A stretch of DNA of 64,000 bases from NCBI RefSeq assembly GCF_001941965.1, contig NZ_MKZO01000073.1, positions 62,001-126,000 of the forward strand, given 5' to 3'. The notes under the pieces are model-generated. The model saw nothing but the letters and a program-made list of their open reading frames with translations. It was not told the origin of the DNA and ran no database searches. This stretch comes from Pseudomonas putida (lineage in GTDB: Bacteria; Pseudomonadota; Gammaproteobacteria; Pseudomonadales; Pseudomonadaceae). Numbering within the stretch: position 1 is the stretch's first letter; every line of letters starts with the position of its first letter. The translations under genes and the position numbers were made by a program. Positions 17,581 through 26,285 of the stretch are shown in pieces.

Positions 17581-17609
17581 TAAAAAAGGCCGCTGCAATC
17601 GCAGCGGCC
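17581..17609 (-). terminator. Rho-independent terminator for hmgR
   Basis: The stem GGCCGCTGC / GCAGCGGCC (17588-17596, 17601-17609) with a 4-nt loop is flanked by a run of six A on the left, read as U on the minus strand. This orientation terminates leftward transcription coming from hmgR. Confidence 0.8.
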
Positions 17610-17854
17610 AACAAGACGCAGATCAAGGAGCTTCAAAATCAACGTCGGTAGAACTGAAGGGTACGCATCGGAACAACAATCGAGAGCACTCTAGGGGGAG
17701 AGCATTAACCGACCGTTAAGGGGTCCGAAGCGTCAACTTCGCGCCCTGGCGAACACCGGATCGTCAGGGCAAGAGAAGGGTAGTCAGACGCAACCCACGG
17801 AAAAATAGCGCTTTCTGACATTCACTGTTGCATCGTTAGCAACAGTGCACCAAT
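17610..17854. other. Non-coding stretch downstream of hmgR
   Basis: I see no supported gene. It contains two small palindromes: TTAAC-N5-GTTAA (17707-17721) and CACTGTTGC-N7-GCAACAGTG (17823-17847), the second ending 7 bases from the hmgR stop. Neither has a U-tract. It could be an hmgR 3' UTR or hold a small RNA, but nothing proves either. Confidence 0.4.
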
Positions 17855-18640
17855 TCAGTTCACTGATGGCTGATAGCCCAAGCGCCAGCTGATGGCCTGG
17901 GCGGTGGCGAGCAGACGCTGCGCCGCCGGGCCCTGTTCGTCGGCGTGGAAGATCGAGGTCGGGCCGACTACGGTGATCACCGCGGCAATCTGGCCCATGG
18001 CGTTGAACACCGGCGCCGACAGGGCATCGACGCCCGGCATCAGCAGGCCATGCACATGGTGCAGGCCGTGTTCGCGGATGCTGGCGAACAAGGCCTCGTA
18101 ATGCGTGAGATCATGCCCGCTCTGCGCCAGCTCGCGGTCCCGCAGTTCCACGGTTTCCCGCGCCGGCAGGTAGGCGCCGAACACCAGCCCGGTGGACGAA
18201 CTGAGCAGCGGCAGCACCGAGCCGATCTGGGTCACCACGGTTACTGCACGCACCGCCGGCTCGATATTCACCACGGTCGCGCCCTGGTTGCCCCACACCG
18301 CGATAAAGCAGCTTTCATTCAATTCGTCGCGCAGCTCCGAGAGCGGCAGTGCCGCCACCTTCAGCACATCCATACCGCCCAGTGCCGCCAGCCCCACGCG
18401 CAATGCTTCGCGACCGAGGCCGTAATGGTTGGTGGCCGGGTCCTGCTCGGCGAAACCACTGGCGATCAGCGCCTGCAGGTAACGGTGCACCTTGCTCGCC
18501 GGCATCTCCACGTGCTCGGCCAGGCGCGACAGCGAGGTGGCGGGGGAGAGCTCCGCCAGTGCCTTGAGGATATCGGTACCGACCTCCGCCGAACGAACCT
18601 TCTGTTTGCCGTTTTCGGCGCTGGACGTGGTCTTGCTCAT
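17855..18640 (-). CDS. hmgR: HmgR, IclR-family repressor of homogentisate catabolism
   Basis: This is a 261-residue IclR regulator. The N-terminal winged helix ('GTDILKALAELSPATSLSRL', 'MPASKVHRYLQALIASGF') precedes the IclR effector domain ('GNQGATVVNIEP', 'LPLLSSSTGLVFGAYL'). It is divergent from hmgA, and a 17-bp palindrome lies between them. In P. putida, HmgR represses hmgABC and is released by homogentisate. The same arrangement and position make this assignment strong. Confidence 0.9.
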   Translation of the reverse strand: MSKTTSSAENGKQKVRSAEVGTDILKALAELSPATSLSRLAEHVEMPASKVHRYLQALIASGFAEQDPATNHYGLGREALRVGLAALGGMDVLKVAALPLSELRDELNESCFIAVWGNQGATVVNIEPAVRAVTVVTQIGSVLPLLSSSTGLVFGAYLPARETVELRDRELAQSGHDLTHYEALFASIREHGLHHVHGLLMPGVDALSAPVFNAMGQIAAVITVVGPTSIFHADEQGPAAQRLLATAQAISWRLGYQPSVN

Positions 18641-18715
18641 GGGCGCTGTTTTCTCTGTGGGAGCGAGCTTGCTAAGGACGGCAGCCTTTATAGCTTGACG
18701 TCCTCATGCGAGCAA

Positions 18716-18741
18716 ATTACGTTATGCGTAATCCGTTTACG
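18716..18741 (+). promoter_or_regulatory. Candidate HmgR operator in the hmgA promoter region
   Basis: ATTACG-N5-CGTAAT (18716-18732) is a 17-bp perfect palindrome. An extra TTACG at 18737-18741 repeats the left half 20 bases downstream. The P. putida HmgR footprint is described as a 17-bp palindrome plus an external direct repeat, and this fits that description. The link to HmgR is inferred. Confidence 0.7.
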
Positions 18742-18815
18742 AATTAAAACAACGCAGAAGCACTTCCCTCTTGCATGGGCGACAGGGCGGTCAATCTGTC
18801 ACCCATGGAGGCTCA

Positions 18816-20123
18816 ATGAACATCGACACCCGGTCCGATCTCGCTTACCAAAGCGGTTTCGGCAATGAATTCGCCAGCGAAGCCCTGCCCGGCGCCCTGC
18901 CGGTCGGCCAGAACTCCCCGCAAAAAGCCCCTTACGGCCTGTACGCCGAACTGCTCTCCGGTACCGCCTTCACCATGAGCCGCCACGAACAGCGGCGCAC
19001 CTGGCTGTACCGTATCCGTCCGTCGGCACTGCATCCGGCGTTCGAGCGCCTGGAACGGCAACTGGCCGGTGGTCCGCTGGGCGCGGTGACCCCGAACCGC
19101 CTGCGCTGGAGCCCGCTGGACATGCCCGGCGAGCCCACCGATTTCATCGACGGCTGGGTGACCATGGCCGCCAACTCGGCGGGTGAGAAACCGGCCGGTA
19201 TCAGTATCCACATCTATCGCGGCAACCGCTCCATGGAGCGGGTGTTCTTCAACGCCGATGGCGAGCTGTTGCTGGTGCCGCAGCTGGGGCGCCTGCGCCT
19301 GGTCACCGAGTTGGGCGTGCTGGAGGTGGAGCCGCTGGAAATCGCAGTCATCCCACGGGGCATGAAATTCCGCGTCGAACTGCCGGACGGCGAGGCCCGC
19401 GGCTATATCGCCGAGAACCACGGCGCGCCGCTGCGCATCCCGGACCTCGGCCCGATCGGCAGCAACGGCCTGGCCAACCCGCGTGATTTCCTTGCCCCGG
19501 TGGCGCACTACGAAGAGTACGAAGGCCCGGTGCCGCTGGTGCAGAAATTCCTCGGCGAACTCTGGGGCTGCGAGCTGCAGCATTCGCCGCTGGACGTGGT
19601 CGCCTGGCATGGCAACAACGTGCCGTACAAGTACGACCTGCGCCGCTTCAACACCATCGGCACGGTCAGCTTCGACCACCCCGACCCGTCGATCTTCACC
19701 GTGCTGACCTCGCCGACCAGCGTGCCGGGCATGGCCAATATCGACTTCGTGATCTTCCCGCCGCGCTGGATGGTCGCCGAGAAAACCTTCCGCCCGCCGT
19801 GGTTCCACCGCAACCTGATGAACGAGTTCATGGGCCTGATCAAGGGCGAATACGACGCCAAGGCCGAAGGCTTCCTGCCCGGCGGCGCCTCGCTGCATGG
19901 CTGCATGAGCGCCCACGGCCCGGACGCCGAAACCTGCGCCAAGGCCATCGCCGCCGATCTGGCGCCGAACAAGATCGATAACACCATGGCCTTCATGTTC
20001 GAGACCGGCCAGGTGCTGCGTCCGACCCGCCATGCCCTGGACTGCCCACAGTTGCAGAACGACTACGATAGTTGCTGGGCCACGCTGCCGAGCACCTTCA
20101 CCCCGAACCGGAGACAAGCATGA
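18816..20123 (+). CDS. hmgA: Homogentisate 1,2-dioxygenase
   Basis: The 435-residue enzyme opens the homogentisate ring to maleylacetoacetate. Family signatures run from 'YQSGFGNEFASEALPGALPV' at the N-terminus to the metal and substrate region 'FPPRWMVAEKTFRPPWFHRN', 'MNEFMGLIKGEYDAK' and 'GGASLHGCMSAHGPD', which carry the iron-binding His/Glu residues. The ATG at 18816 is preceded by 'atggagg' and a longer frame is not needed. Its stop overlaps the fahA start (ATGA). First gene of hmgA-fahA-maiA. Confidence 0.97.
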   Translation: MNIDTRSDLAYQSGFGNEFASEALPGALPVGQNSPQKAPYGLYAELLSGTAFTMSRHEQRRTWLYRIRPSALHPAFERLERQLAGGPLGAVTPNRLRWSPLDMPGEPTDFIDGWVTMAANSAGEKPAGISIHIYRGNRSMERVFFNADGELLLVPQLGRLRLVTELGVLEVEPLEIAVIPRGMKFRVELPDGEARGYIAENHGAPLRIPDLGPIGSNGLANPRDFLAPVAHYEEYEGPVPLVQKFLGELWGCELQHSPLDVVAWHGNNVPYKYDLRRFNTIGTVSFDHPDPSIFTVLTSPTSVPGMANIDFVIFPPRWMVAEKTFRPPWFHRNLMNEFMGLIKGEYDAKAEGFLPGGASLHGCMSAHGPDAETCAKAIAADLAPNKIDNTMAFMFETGQVLRPTRHALDCPQLQNDYDSCWATLPSTFTPNRRQA

Positions 20124-21412
20124 ACCAGACCGCCATTGCCCGCAGTTGGGTCGAACACGCCAACGGGCATAGCGACTTCCCGCTGCAGAACCTGCCGCTG
20201 GGCGTCTTCAGCCGCGCCGGCGGCGAGCGCCGCAGCGGCGTGGCCATCGGCGACGCCATCCTCGACCTCGACGCGGTGCTGGCTGCCGGCCTGTTCGAAG
20301 GCGAAGCCAAGGCTGCCGCCGAAGCGACCCGCGGCGGCGCGCTGAACGCCTTCTTTGCCCTCGGCCGCAGTGCCCGCGTGGCCCTGCGCGAACGCCTGCT
20401 GGCGCTGCTCGGCGAAGGCAGCGAGCACCAGGCCGCACTGAAAAGTGCCTTGTATCCTGCCAGCGACTGTGAACTGCATGTGCCGGCGAAGATCGGCGAC
20501 TACACCGACTTCTACGTCGGCATCCAGCACGCCATGAACGTCGGCAAGCTGTTCCGCCCGGACAACCCGCTGCTGCCCAACTACAAGTACGTGCCGATCG
20601 GCTACCACGGCCGCGCCTCGACCATCCGTCCGTCGGGCACCGACGTGCGCCGGCCGAAAGGCCAGACCCTGCCGGCCGGGCAGAGCGAGCCGAGCTTCGG
20701 CCCGTGCGCGCGGCTGGACTACGAGCTGGAACTGGGCATCTGGATCGGCCAGGGCAACGACATGGGCCAGGCCATTCCGATCGGGGATGCCGCCGAGCAT
20801 ATCGCCGGTTTCTGCCTGCTCAACGACTGGTCGGCGCGGGATATCCAGGCCTGGGAATACCAGCCGCTGGGTCCGTTCCTGTCGAAGAGCTTCATTTCCA
20901 CCATTTCGCCCTGGGTGGTCACCGCCGAGGCCCTGGCGCCGTTCCGTTGCGCCCAGCCAGCCCGTCCGAACGGCGACCCGCAACCGCTGTCGTACCTTCT
21001 GGACAAGCGTGACCAGGCCGGCGGCGCCTTCGATATCGAACTGGAAGTGCTGCTGATCACCGAGCGCATGCGCGAGCAGAACCTGCCGGCGCACCGCCTG
21101 GGCCTGAGCAACACCCTGAGCATGTACTGGACCGTGGCGCAGCTGGTGGCTCACCACAGCGTCAACGGTTGCCAGCTGCAGCCGGGCGACCTGTTCGGTT
21201 CCGGCACCTTGTCCGGTGCGGAGCCTGGTCAGTACGGCAGCCTGCTGGAGATCACCGAGGGCGGCAAGCACCCGGTGCAACTGGCGTCTGGCGAGGTGCG
21301 CAAGTTCCTCGAGGACGGCGACGAAATCATCCTGCGCGCCCGCGCCACGCGCGACGGCGTGGCCAGCATCGGCTTCGGCGAATGCCGCGGCAAGGTCGTT
21401 GCGGCGAACTGA
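20120..21412 (+). CDS. fahA: Fumarylacetoacetase
   Basis: The 430-residue enzyme hydrolyses fumarylacetoacetate to fumarate and acetoacetate, the last step of tyrosine/phenylalanine breakdown. It has the N-terminal SH3-like part, then 'KIGDYTDFYVGIQHAMNVGK' (the Asp metal ligand and catalytic His), 'LDYELELGIWIG', 'LLNDWSARDIQAWEYQPLGP' and 'GDLFGSGTLSG'. The start overlaps the hmgA stop, so the two are translationally coupled. Confidence 0.97.
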   Translation: MNQTAIARSWVEHANGHSDFPLQNLPLGVFSRAGGERRSGVAIGDAILDLDAVLAAGLFEGEAKAAAEATRGGALNAFFALGRSARVALRERLLALLGEGSEHQAALKSALYPASDCELHVPAKIGDYTDFYVGIQHAMNVGKLFRPDNPLLPNYKYVPIGYHGRASTIRPSGTDVRRPKGQTLPAGQSEPSFGPCARLDYELELGIWIGQGNDMGQAIPIGDAAEHIAGFCLLNDWSARDIQAWEYQPLGPFLSKSFISTISPWVVTAEALAPFRCAQPARPNGDPQPLSYLLDKRDQAGGAFDIELEVLLITERMREQNLPAHRLGLSNTLSMYWTVAQLVAHHSVNGCQLQPGDLFGSGTLSGAEPGQYGSLLEITEGGKHPVQLASGEVRKFLEDGDEIILRARATRDGVASIGFGECRGKVVAAN

Positions 21413-21426
21413 GAGGTCTCTGACGC

Positions 21427-22062
21427 ATGGAACTGTTCACCTATTACCGCTCCACCTCGTCGTACCGGGTGCGGATTGCCCTGGCCTTGAAGCAACTGGA
21501 GTTCCAGTCGCTGCCGGTCAACCTGCTCAAGGGCGAACAGCGCGACGAGCATTACCTCGCGCTCAATCTCCAGGGCCGGGTGCCGGCGCTCAAGGCCGAT
21601 TCCGGCGAACTGCTGGTGCAGTCGCCGGCGATCATCGAGTACCTGGAAGAGGTGTATCCACAGCCGGCGCTGTTGCCCCACGATCCGGTACAGCGCGCAA
21701 AGGTTCGCGGCGTAGCGGCATTGATCGGCTGCGATATTCATCCCTTGCACAACGTCAGCGTGCTGAATCGCCTGCGCGAGCTGGGGCAGGGCGAGGAGGC
21801 GGTGAACCAGTGGATCGCCCACTGGATCAGCCAGGGGCTGGAGGCGGTGGAACAGTTGATCGGTGACCAGGGCTTCTGCTTCGGCGATGAGCCGGGGCTG
21901 GCGGATGTGTACCTGATTCCGCAGGTGTATGCGGCCAGGCGCTTCAATATCGAGCTGGGCGGGTATCCGCGGATCCTGCGGGTGGTGGGGCTGGCGGAGG
22001 AGCATCCGGCGTTCGTGCTGGCGCATCCTGCGCGGCAGCCGGATACGCCTGCTGCAGGTTAG
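21427..22062 (+). CDS. maiA: Maleylacetoacetate isomerase (zeta-class GST)
   Basis: The 211-residue zeta-class glutathione transferase isomerises maleylacetoacetate to fumarylacetoacetate. The signature 'YYRSTSSYRVRIALALKQLE' holds the catalytic Ser-Ser-Cys equivalent region (here SSY), and 'LVQSPAIIEYLEE' is the glutathione-binding segment, followed by the helical 'CDIHPLHNVSVLNRL'. It lies 14 bases after fahA. The usual SSCS motif reads STSSYR here, so the catalytic Cys is absent but the Ser is kept, as in some bacterial members. Confidence 0.93.
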   Translation: MELFTYYRSTSSYRVRIALALKQLEFQSLPVNLLKGEQRDEHYLALNLQGRVPALKADSGELLVQSPAIIEYLEEVYPQPALLPHDPVQRAKVRGVAALIGCDIHPLHNVSVLNRLRELGQGEEAVNQWIAHWISQGLEAVEQLIGDQGFCFGDEPGLADVYLIPQVYAARRFNIELGGYPRILRVVGLAEEHPAFVLAHPARQPDTPAAG

Positions 22063-22073
22063 TTCTTTGTTGT

Positions 22074-22190
22074 TCTCTCGGGCCTCATCGCTGGCAAGCC
22101 AGCTCCCACAGTGACCGCGTCGATCACAAATCCTGTGGTCAGCACAAACCCTGTGGGAGCTGGCTTGCCAGCGATAGGGCCCGAGAGAAC
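22074..22190. repeat. REP pair with extended outer arms
   Basis: REP cores at 22087-22111 and 22151-22175 are inverted. The outer arms also pair (ttctctcgggcc / gggcccgagagaa), so the element could form a long hairpin. It lies between the convergent maiA and SirB1-like genes and may serve as their shared terminator. Confidence 0.9.
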
Positions 22191-22194
22191 AACA

Positions 22195-23001
22195 TCAATG
22201 CACTGATCTTTTCCCACTGGGCAAATGCCCCAACCGCTCCGTCAGCCGCAAGCGCTGGATCGGATCATCGGTCAGCAGCAGCGCATGCTCCAGGTCATAG
22301 CGCTCGGCCTGCGGGCATTCCAGATGCTGGTACAGGGTGGCCCGGGCCAGGTAGTCACTGGCCAGCGGCGCTCCCAGCTCCATCACCCGCTCGGCATCCT
22401 TCAACGCCGCGATATCGTCGCCATGGGTCGAATGCAACTGCCTCAGGTTGCGTGACAGGCGCTGGATCATCTCCCGCGCACTGGCTGTCTTCAGATGCTC
22501 CGCCGTCAACGCCACCTGCGGCCCGAACTGGCGCCCGAGCAATTCCCGGCAATCCGCCGGATACAGACGCCGCCCGCCACAAGGATCGAGCAGATGATCC
22601 GCCCCCGGCACGCGCAAGAGGAAATGCCCAGGAAAATTCACCCCCTCCAGCGGAATCGACAACCCCCGCGCCAGCTCCAGGCTCAGCAGGGCCAGCGCCA
22701 GCGGCTGGCCGCGACGGCGCCGCAGCAGGTGATCGAGCAGGGCCGCCTGGGGCCGCAGCGGGTGGTATTCGTCTTCCTGGAAACCCAGCGAGCACAGCTT
22801 GCGCAGCAGCGGCTGGGCCAGTTCGTTCAGTGGCAGCAGCGGCAGGTCATTGCTGACCTCACGCTGCAGGTCCCTGACCTCGCGCATCACCTGCGCCGGA
22901 TCGACCTTGGCATCGTGCTCGGCAGCGATCCACAAACCGGCCTCGAACAAGGCCGGGGGCGTGCGTTCCAGACAGGCCAGGCAGGCGAGGCGTGGGTTCA
23001 T
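22195..23001 (-). CDS. SirB1-family protein (transglutaminase-like fold plus TPR)
   Basis: The product has 268 residues. The N-terminal domain matches the SirB1 / Transglut_core2 family ('LDHLLRRRRGQPLALALLSL', 'NFPGHFLLRVPG', 'LLDPCGGRRLY'), and the C-terminal part has TPR-like helices ('DYLARATLYQHLECPQAERY'). The family is widespread and its biochemical role is not established. The ATG at 23001 was chosen because the family starts with 'NPRLACLACLE'. The stop sits only a few bases from a REP arm. Confidence 0.85.
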   Translation of the reverse strand: MNPRLACLACLERTPPALFEAGLWIAAEHDAKVDPAQVMREVRDLQREVSNDLPLLPLNELAQPLLRKLCSLGFQEDEYHPLRPQAALLDHLLRRRRGQPLALALLSLELARGLSIPLEGVNFPGHFLLRVPGADHLLDPCGGRRLYPADCRELLGRQFGPQVALTAEHLKTASAREMIQRLSRNLRQLHSTHGDDIAALKDAERVMELGAPLASDYLARATLYQHLECPQAERYDLEHALLLTDDPIQRLRLTERLGHLPSGKRSVH

Positions 23002-23117
23002 GGCGATCTCCGTCGAGAGCTTCTGTTTTAGCCCTGGCACGGCGTTTCGTCCAGTGCTCCGGCAGGCCCGAAGGGGACACCTATACTGGATGCAGCACTG
23101 TTCAGGAGGGCCCGCAG

Positions 23118-24143
23118 ATGTTCGCTCTCATGCAAAGCAGCCGTACCGGTTCGCTGCACCTGTGCACCGACCCGGCCACCGGCCTCAAGGCGGTGATCGC
23201 GATCCACAACGAGCAATTGGGCCCGGCGCTGGGCGGCTGTCGCTACCTGGCCTACCCGGACGACAACAGCGCCATGACCGACGCCATCCGCCTGGCCCAG
23301 GGCATGACCTACAAGGCCGCTCTGGCCGGACTGCCGTTGGGCGGCGGCAAGGCAGTGATCATCCGCAACCCCCATGTGGAAAACCGTGCCGCGCTGTTCG
23401 AGGCGTTCGGGCGCTTCGTCGAATCCCTCGACGGTCGTTACATCACCGCCATCGACAGTGGCACCTCGACCCTCGACATGGACTGCATCGCCCAATCCAC
23501 CCGGCACGTCACCAGCACCACCCAGGCCGGCGACCCGTCGCCGCATTCCGCCTTGGGTGTGTTCGCCGGGATCCGCGCCACGTCCATGGCCCGCCTGGGC
23601 AGCGACAACCTGGAAGGCTTGCGGGTAGCGGTGCAGGGGCTGGGGAATGTCGGCTATGCCCTGGCCGAACAACTGCATGCGGCGGGGGCCGAATTGCTGG
23701 TCAGCGACCACGACCAGGGCCGGGTGCAACTGGCCATGGAACAGTTCGACGCCCAGCCGGTGGCCGCCGAAGCGATGGTGGGCACGCCCTGCGATATCTT
23801 CGCGCCTTGCGGCCTGGGGTCGATCCTCACCGGGCAGAGCGTGATGCAGCTACGCTGCGCGGCGGTGGCCGGCTCGGCCAACAACCAGCTGACCAGCCTG
23901 CAGGTGGCCGACCAACTGGAGAACCGCGGCATTCTGTATGCCCCGGACTACATCATCAATTCCGGCGGGCTGATCTACGTCGCGCTGATCCATCAAGGGC
24001 TCGCGCCCACCGCCATCACCGCGCACCTGGCGCGGATCCCCAGCCGGCTGACCGAGGTCTTTGCCCACGCCCAGGCGGAAAAACGCTCGCCGGCGCGGGT
24101 CGCCGAGCAACTGGCCGAGCGGCTGGTATACGGCGGCGGCTGA
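23118..24143 (+). CDS. Leu/Phe/Val dehydrogenase family (ELFV)
   Basis: The 341-residue NAD-dependent amino acid dehydrogenase would interconvert branched-chain or aromatic amino acids and 2-oxo acids. It shows the catalytic 'GLPLGGGKAVI' Lys region, 'ITAIDSGTSTLDMD' (where the family has a GED motif), the Rossmann motif 'VAVQGLGNVGYALAEQL', and 'GSANNQLTS' and 'YAPDYIINSGGLI'. Start 23118 has a strong ribosome site (aggaggg). It is divergent from the SirB1-like gene and convergent with yebG only 3 bases away. A Leu versus Phe preference cannot be read from sequence. Confidence 0.88.
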   Translation: MFALMQSSRTGSLHLCTDPATGLKAVIAIHNEQLGPALGGCRYLAYPDDNSAMTDAIRLAQGMTYKAALAGLPLGGGKAVIIRNPHVENRAALFEAFGRFVESLDGRYITAIDSGTSTLDMDCIAQSTRHVTSTTQAGDPSPHSALGVFAGIRATSMARLGSDNLEGLRVAVQGLGNVGYALAEQLHAAGAELLVSDHDQGRVQLAMEQFDAQPVAAEAMVGTPCDIFAPCGLGSILTGQSVMQLRCAAVAGSANNQLTSLQVADQLENRGILYAPDYIINSGGLIYVALIHQGLAPTAITAHLARIPSRLTEVFAHAQAEKRSPARVAEQLAERLVYGGG

Positions 24144-24146
24144 GGC

Positions 24147-24413
24147 TTATTCCGCCTCGGCCGGTGCTTCCAGCAGTTCGGACAGGGCGTCCGGCTGGCT
24201 CTTGAAGGCCTTGGCGAACACATCGCGGTTCTTCGCCATGTAGATGCCGATATCGTCGAGCTGCTGCTCGTCCAGGGACGGCACGGCTTTCTTCAGGACT
24301 TCGGCCAGCATCTCCGCCAGCTCGAGCATCTTGTCGTGACGGTCTGCTTCGGCTTTATCCATGAACAAACGCTCCAGGTCGCGGCTGCTGCGGTACACCA
24401 CTTCGACGGCCAT
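24147..24413 (-). CDS. yebG: YebG family SOS-inducible protein
   Basis: The 88-residue protein matches YebG: 'MAVEVVYRSSRDLERLFMDK', 'EADRHDKMLELAEML', 'DIGIYMAKNRDVFAKAF'. YebG is a DNA-damage-inducible protein of unclear function. A LexA box lies 44 bases upstream of the start codon, so SOS control is well supported here. Confidence 0.9.
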   Translation of the reverse strand: MAVEVVYRSSRDLERLFMDKAEADRHDKMLELAEMLAEVLKKAVPSLDEQQLDDIGIYMAKNRDVFAKAFKSQPDALSELLEAPAEAE

Positions 24414-24456
24414 TCATCACCTCACGCCTTTTTCGAAAATTGATTGAATACGAATA

Positions 24457-24472
24457 CTGGGTATTTATACAG
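24457..24472 (-). promoter_or_regulatory. LexA box of yebG
   Basis: Read on the minus strand this is CTGTATAAATACCCAG, an exact CTG-N10-CAG LexA motif with the usual A/T-rich centre. It is placed to repress yebG. Confidence 0.8.
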
Positions 24473-24658
24473 TAATCATCCAGCGTTGGATAGTGGCCTT
24501 TTTATAGCCCAGATTTTGCAACCTGATGGCGTGGCGCGCGTGCCTTGCGGCAATCGGTCGCCTTCTCAAGCGGGGGCGCTGGCCTTTTTACTGCATGCAG
24601 GCATAGCCGTCATATGCCTGGCGCATCTTCTTCCAAGCCGTATCAGGGAATCTGCAAC

Positions 24659-25129
24659 GTGAACATCAAATGGGCTGAAAAACTGCGCAAGGGCCTGCAC
24701 GGCACTGCCGACTCGCTGGGCAACCTGTGCGTCGAGGCGTTCCACTACCTGGCCCTGTTCGGGATCGGGGCGATCACCGCCTACGCGGCGGTGGCGACCT
24801 TCATGGACATGATCAGCAAGGGCGGGGTCAGTGTCGACGATATCCTGCTGCTGTTCATCTACCTCGAACTGGGCGCGATGGTGGGGATCTACTTCAAGAC
24901 CAACCACATGCCGATCCGCTTCCTGCTGTACGTGGCGATCACCGCGCTGACCCGCCTGCTGATCGGCGATGTATCGCACCACAAGGCGCCGGACGAGGGG
25001 CTGCTGTACCTGTGTGGCGGGATTTTGCTGCTGTCGTTCTCGATCCTGGTGGTGCGCTATGCGTCGTCGCGCTATCCGTCGAGCCGGGCGATCGATGCCA
25101 ATGGCAAGGATGTCGAAGAGGGCAGGTAA
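24659..25129 (+). CDS. psiE: PsiE family phosphate-starvation-inducible membrane protein
   Basis: This 156-residue protein has about four helices and the family pattern 'EAFHYLALFGIGAITAYAAV', 'LLLFIYLELGAMVGIYFKTN', 'PIRFLLYVAITALTRLLIGD'. The start is a GTG at 24659, because family members begin with 'xIKWAEKLRK', and a ribosome site 'caggga' lies just before it. Upstream ATGs in the same frame are not supported. The role is unknown beyond phosphate-starvation expression in E. coli. Confidence 0.85.
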   Translation: MNIKWAEKLRKGLHGTADSLGNLCVEAFHYLALFGIGAITAYAAVATFMDMISKGGVSVDDILLLFIYLELGAMVGIYFKTNHMPIRFLLYVAITALTRLLIGDVSHHKAPDEGLLYLCGGILLLSFSILVVRYASSRYPSSRAIDANGKDVEEGR

Positions 25130-25141
25130 TTTTGCTTTGTT

Positions 25142-25238
25142 CTTGAGGGCCCTATCGCTGGCAAGCCAGCTCCCACAAGTCCAGCGGCGCACGCGGTCAC
25201 TGTGGGAGCTGGCTTGCCAGCGATGAGGCCCTCAGGAA
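25142..25238. repeat. REP pair
   Basis: Inverted cores lie at 25154-25177 and 25200-25224, with outer arms 'tgagggcc' / 'ggccctca' that also pair. It follows the psiE stop. Confidence 0.9.
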
Positions 25239-25259
25239 CAACAAAAGATCCTGCCCTTT

Positions 25260-25290
25260 ATAACCAATCGATCTGCAAGATTTTCCCGTC
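25260..25290 (+). promoter_or_regulatory. Conserved promoter-like element, copy 1 (upstream of desaturase)
   Basis: This 31-bp block matches 28608-28638 at 28 positions, including 'CGATCTGCAAGATTT'. It ends 41 bases before the desaturase start. Since an ECF sigma gene lies in the cluster, it is a good candidate for the sigma factor's promoter. Which bases form -35 and -10 cannot be settled from two copies. Confidence 0.6.
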
Positions 25291-25331
25291 TCATCCCACA
25301 AGGGGGTATCCGCCATTTCAGGACCTCCGCC

Positions 25332-26273
25332 ATGCCCCATTACCTCGACGACGCCCAGCGTGATGAAGTGCTGCGCCTGCACGCCAGCTTCCTCGGGCGC
25401 AGCGAGTGGCCGACCTGGCTGCTGCTGATCGGGGTGTATGCCGGCTGGTTCGCCCTGTTGCTGGGCAGTTCGGTCCTTGGCGTCGGGCTCACCACGGTCC
25501 TGCTGGTCCCGCTGCTGGTGCTGTGGCTGTCGCTGCAACACGAACTGCTCCACGGCCATCCGACTCGATATCTCTGGCTGAACAAGCTGCTCGGCTACGC
25601 CCCGTTCGCCGTCTGGTACCCCTACACCCTGTACCGCGACAGCCATCTGCTCCATCACCGTGACGAAGACCTCACCCTGCCGGGCCGCGACCCTGAAAGT
25701 CGCTACCTCGGCCAACAGGCTTGGCAACGCACCCCGATAGCAAACCGGGCCCTGCGCTGGCTCGACAAGACCGTCCCTGGACGCCTGCTGACCGGCGCCC
25801 CGCAAGCCCTGTTCGGCCTCGCCCGGGAAGAACTGACCCGCCTGAAACAGGGCGACCGCCAGGCCTGGCGCATGTGGCTGACACACGGTTTCTGCACCCT
25901 GCTGATGTTCACCTTCATCGCCGAATACAGCGCCCTGTCCATTGCCCAGTACGTGTTCCTCGCCAGCGTGCCGGCGTTGTCGGTGGCCATGCTGCGCTCC
26001 TTCTACGAGCACCGCCCCGCCGAACGCCCGGAGCAGCGTACCGTGCTCAACGAAGCCGGCTGGCCCTGGACCTGGCTGTTCCTGCACCTCAACCTGCACC
26101 TGGTGCACCACGACCTGCCGGGTCTGCCGTGGTACTTCCTGCCCACCGTCTACCGCCAGCGTCGCGAGCAATGGCTGGCGCGCAGCGGCGGCTATCTGGT
26201 GAACGGCTATGGCGAGCTGATCCGTGAGCACAGCCTGCGTCCCATCGACAGCCCCGAACATCCTTTCGCCTGA
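25332..26273 (+). CDS. Membrane fatty acid desaturase family protein
   Basis: The product has 313 residues with three histidine boxes typical of membrane di-iron desaturases: 'QHELLHGHPT', 'RDSHLLHHRDED' and 'LNLHLVHHDLPGLPW'. Hydrophobic helices surround the boxes. The substrate is not known, and the family also includes hydroxylases. It is the first gene of the ECF-sigma cluster, 6 bases ahead of the PhnD-like open frame, and is preceded by the conserved 31-bp element. 'cagga' lies before the ATG. Confidence 0.85.
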   Translation: MPHYLDDAQRDEVLRLHASFLGRSEWPTWLLLIGVYAGWFALLLGSSVLGVGLTTVLLVPLLVLWLSLQHELLHGHPTRYLWLNKLLGYAPFAVWYPYTLYRDSHLLHHRDEDLTLPGRDPESRYLGQQAWQRTPIANRALRWLDKTVPGRLLTGAPQALFGLAREELTRLKQGDRQAWRMWLTHGFCTLLMFTFIAEYSALSIAQYVFLASVPALSVAMLRSFYEHRPAERPEQRTVLNEAGWPWTWLFLHLNLHLVHHDLPGLPWYFLPTVYRQRREQWLARSGGYLVNGYGELIREHSLRPIDSPEHPFA

Positions 26274-26285
26274 TCCGGAGTGCCC

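Noticed and set aside
18652..18672. REP fragment 'tgtgggagcgagcttgct' in the hmgR-hmgA gap
   Set aside because: It is short and diverged, with no partner arm, so it is only a probable remnant and not listed.
24607..24624. Possible Pho box upstream of psiE (CCGTCAT-N4-CTGGCGC)
   Set aside because: Only about 10 of 14 positions match the two 7-bp repeats. The spacing is right, but the second repeat is poor, so it is not listed as a feature.
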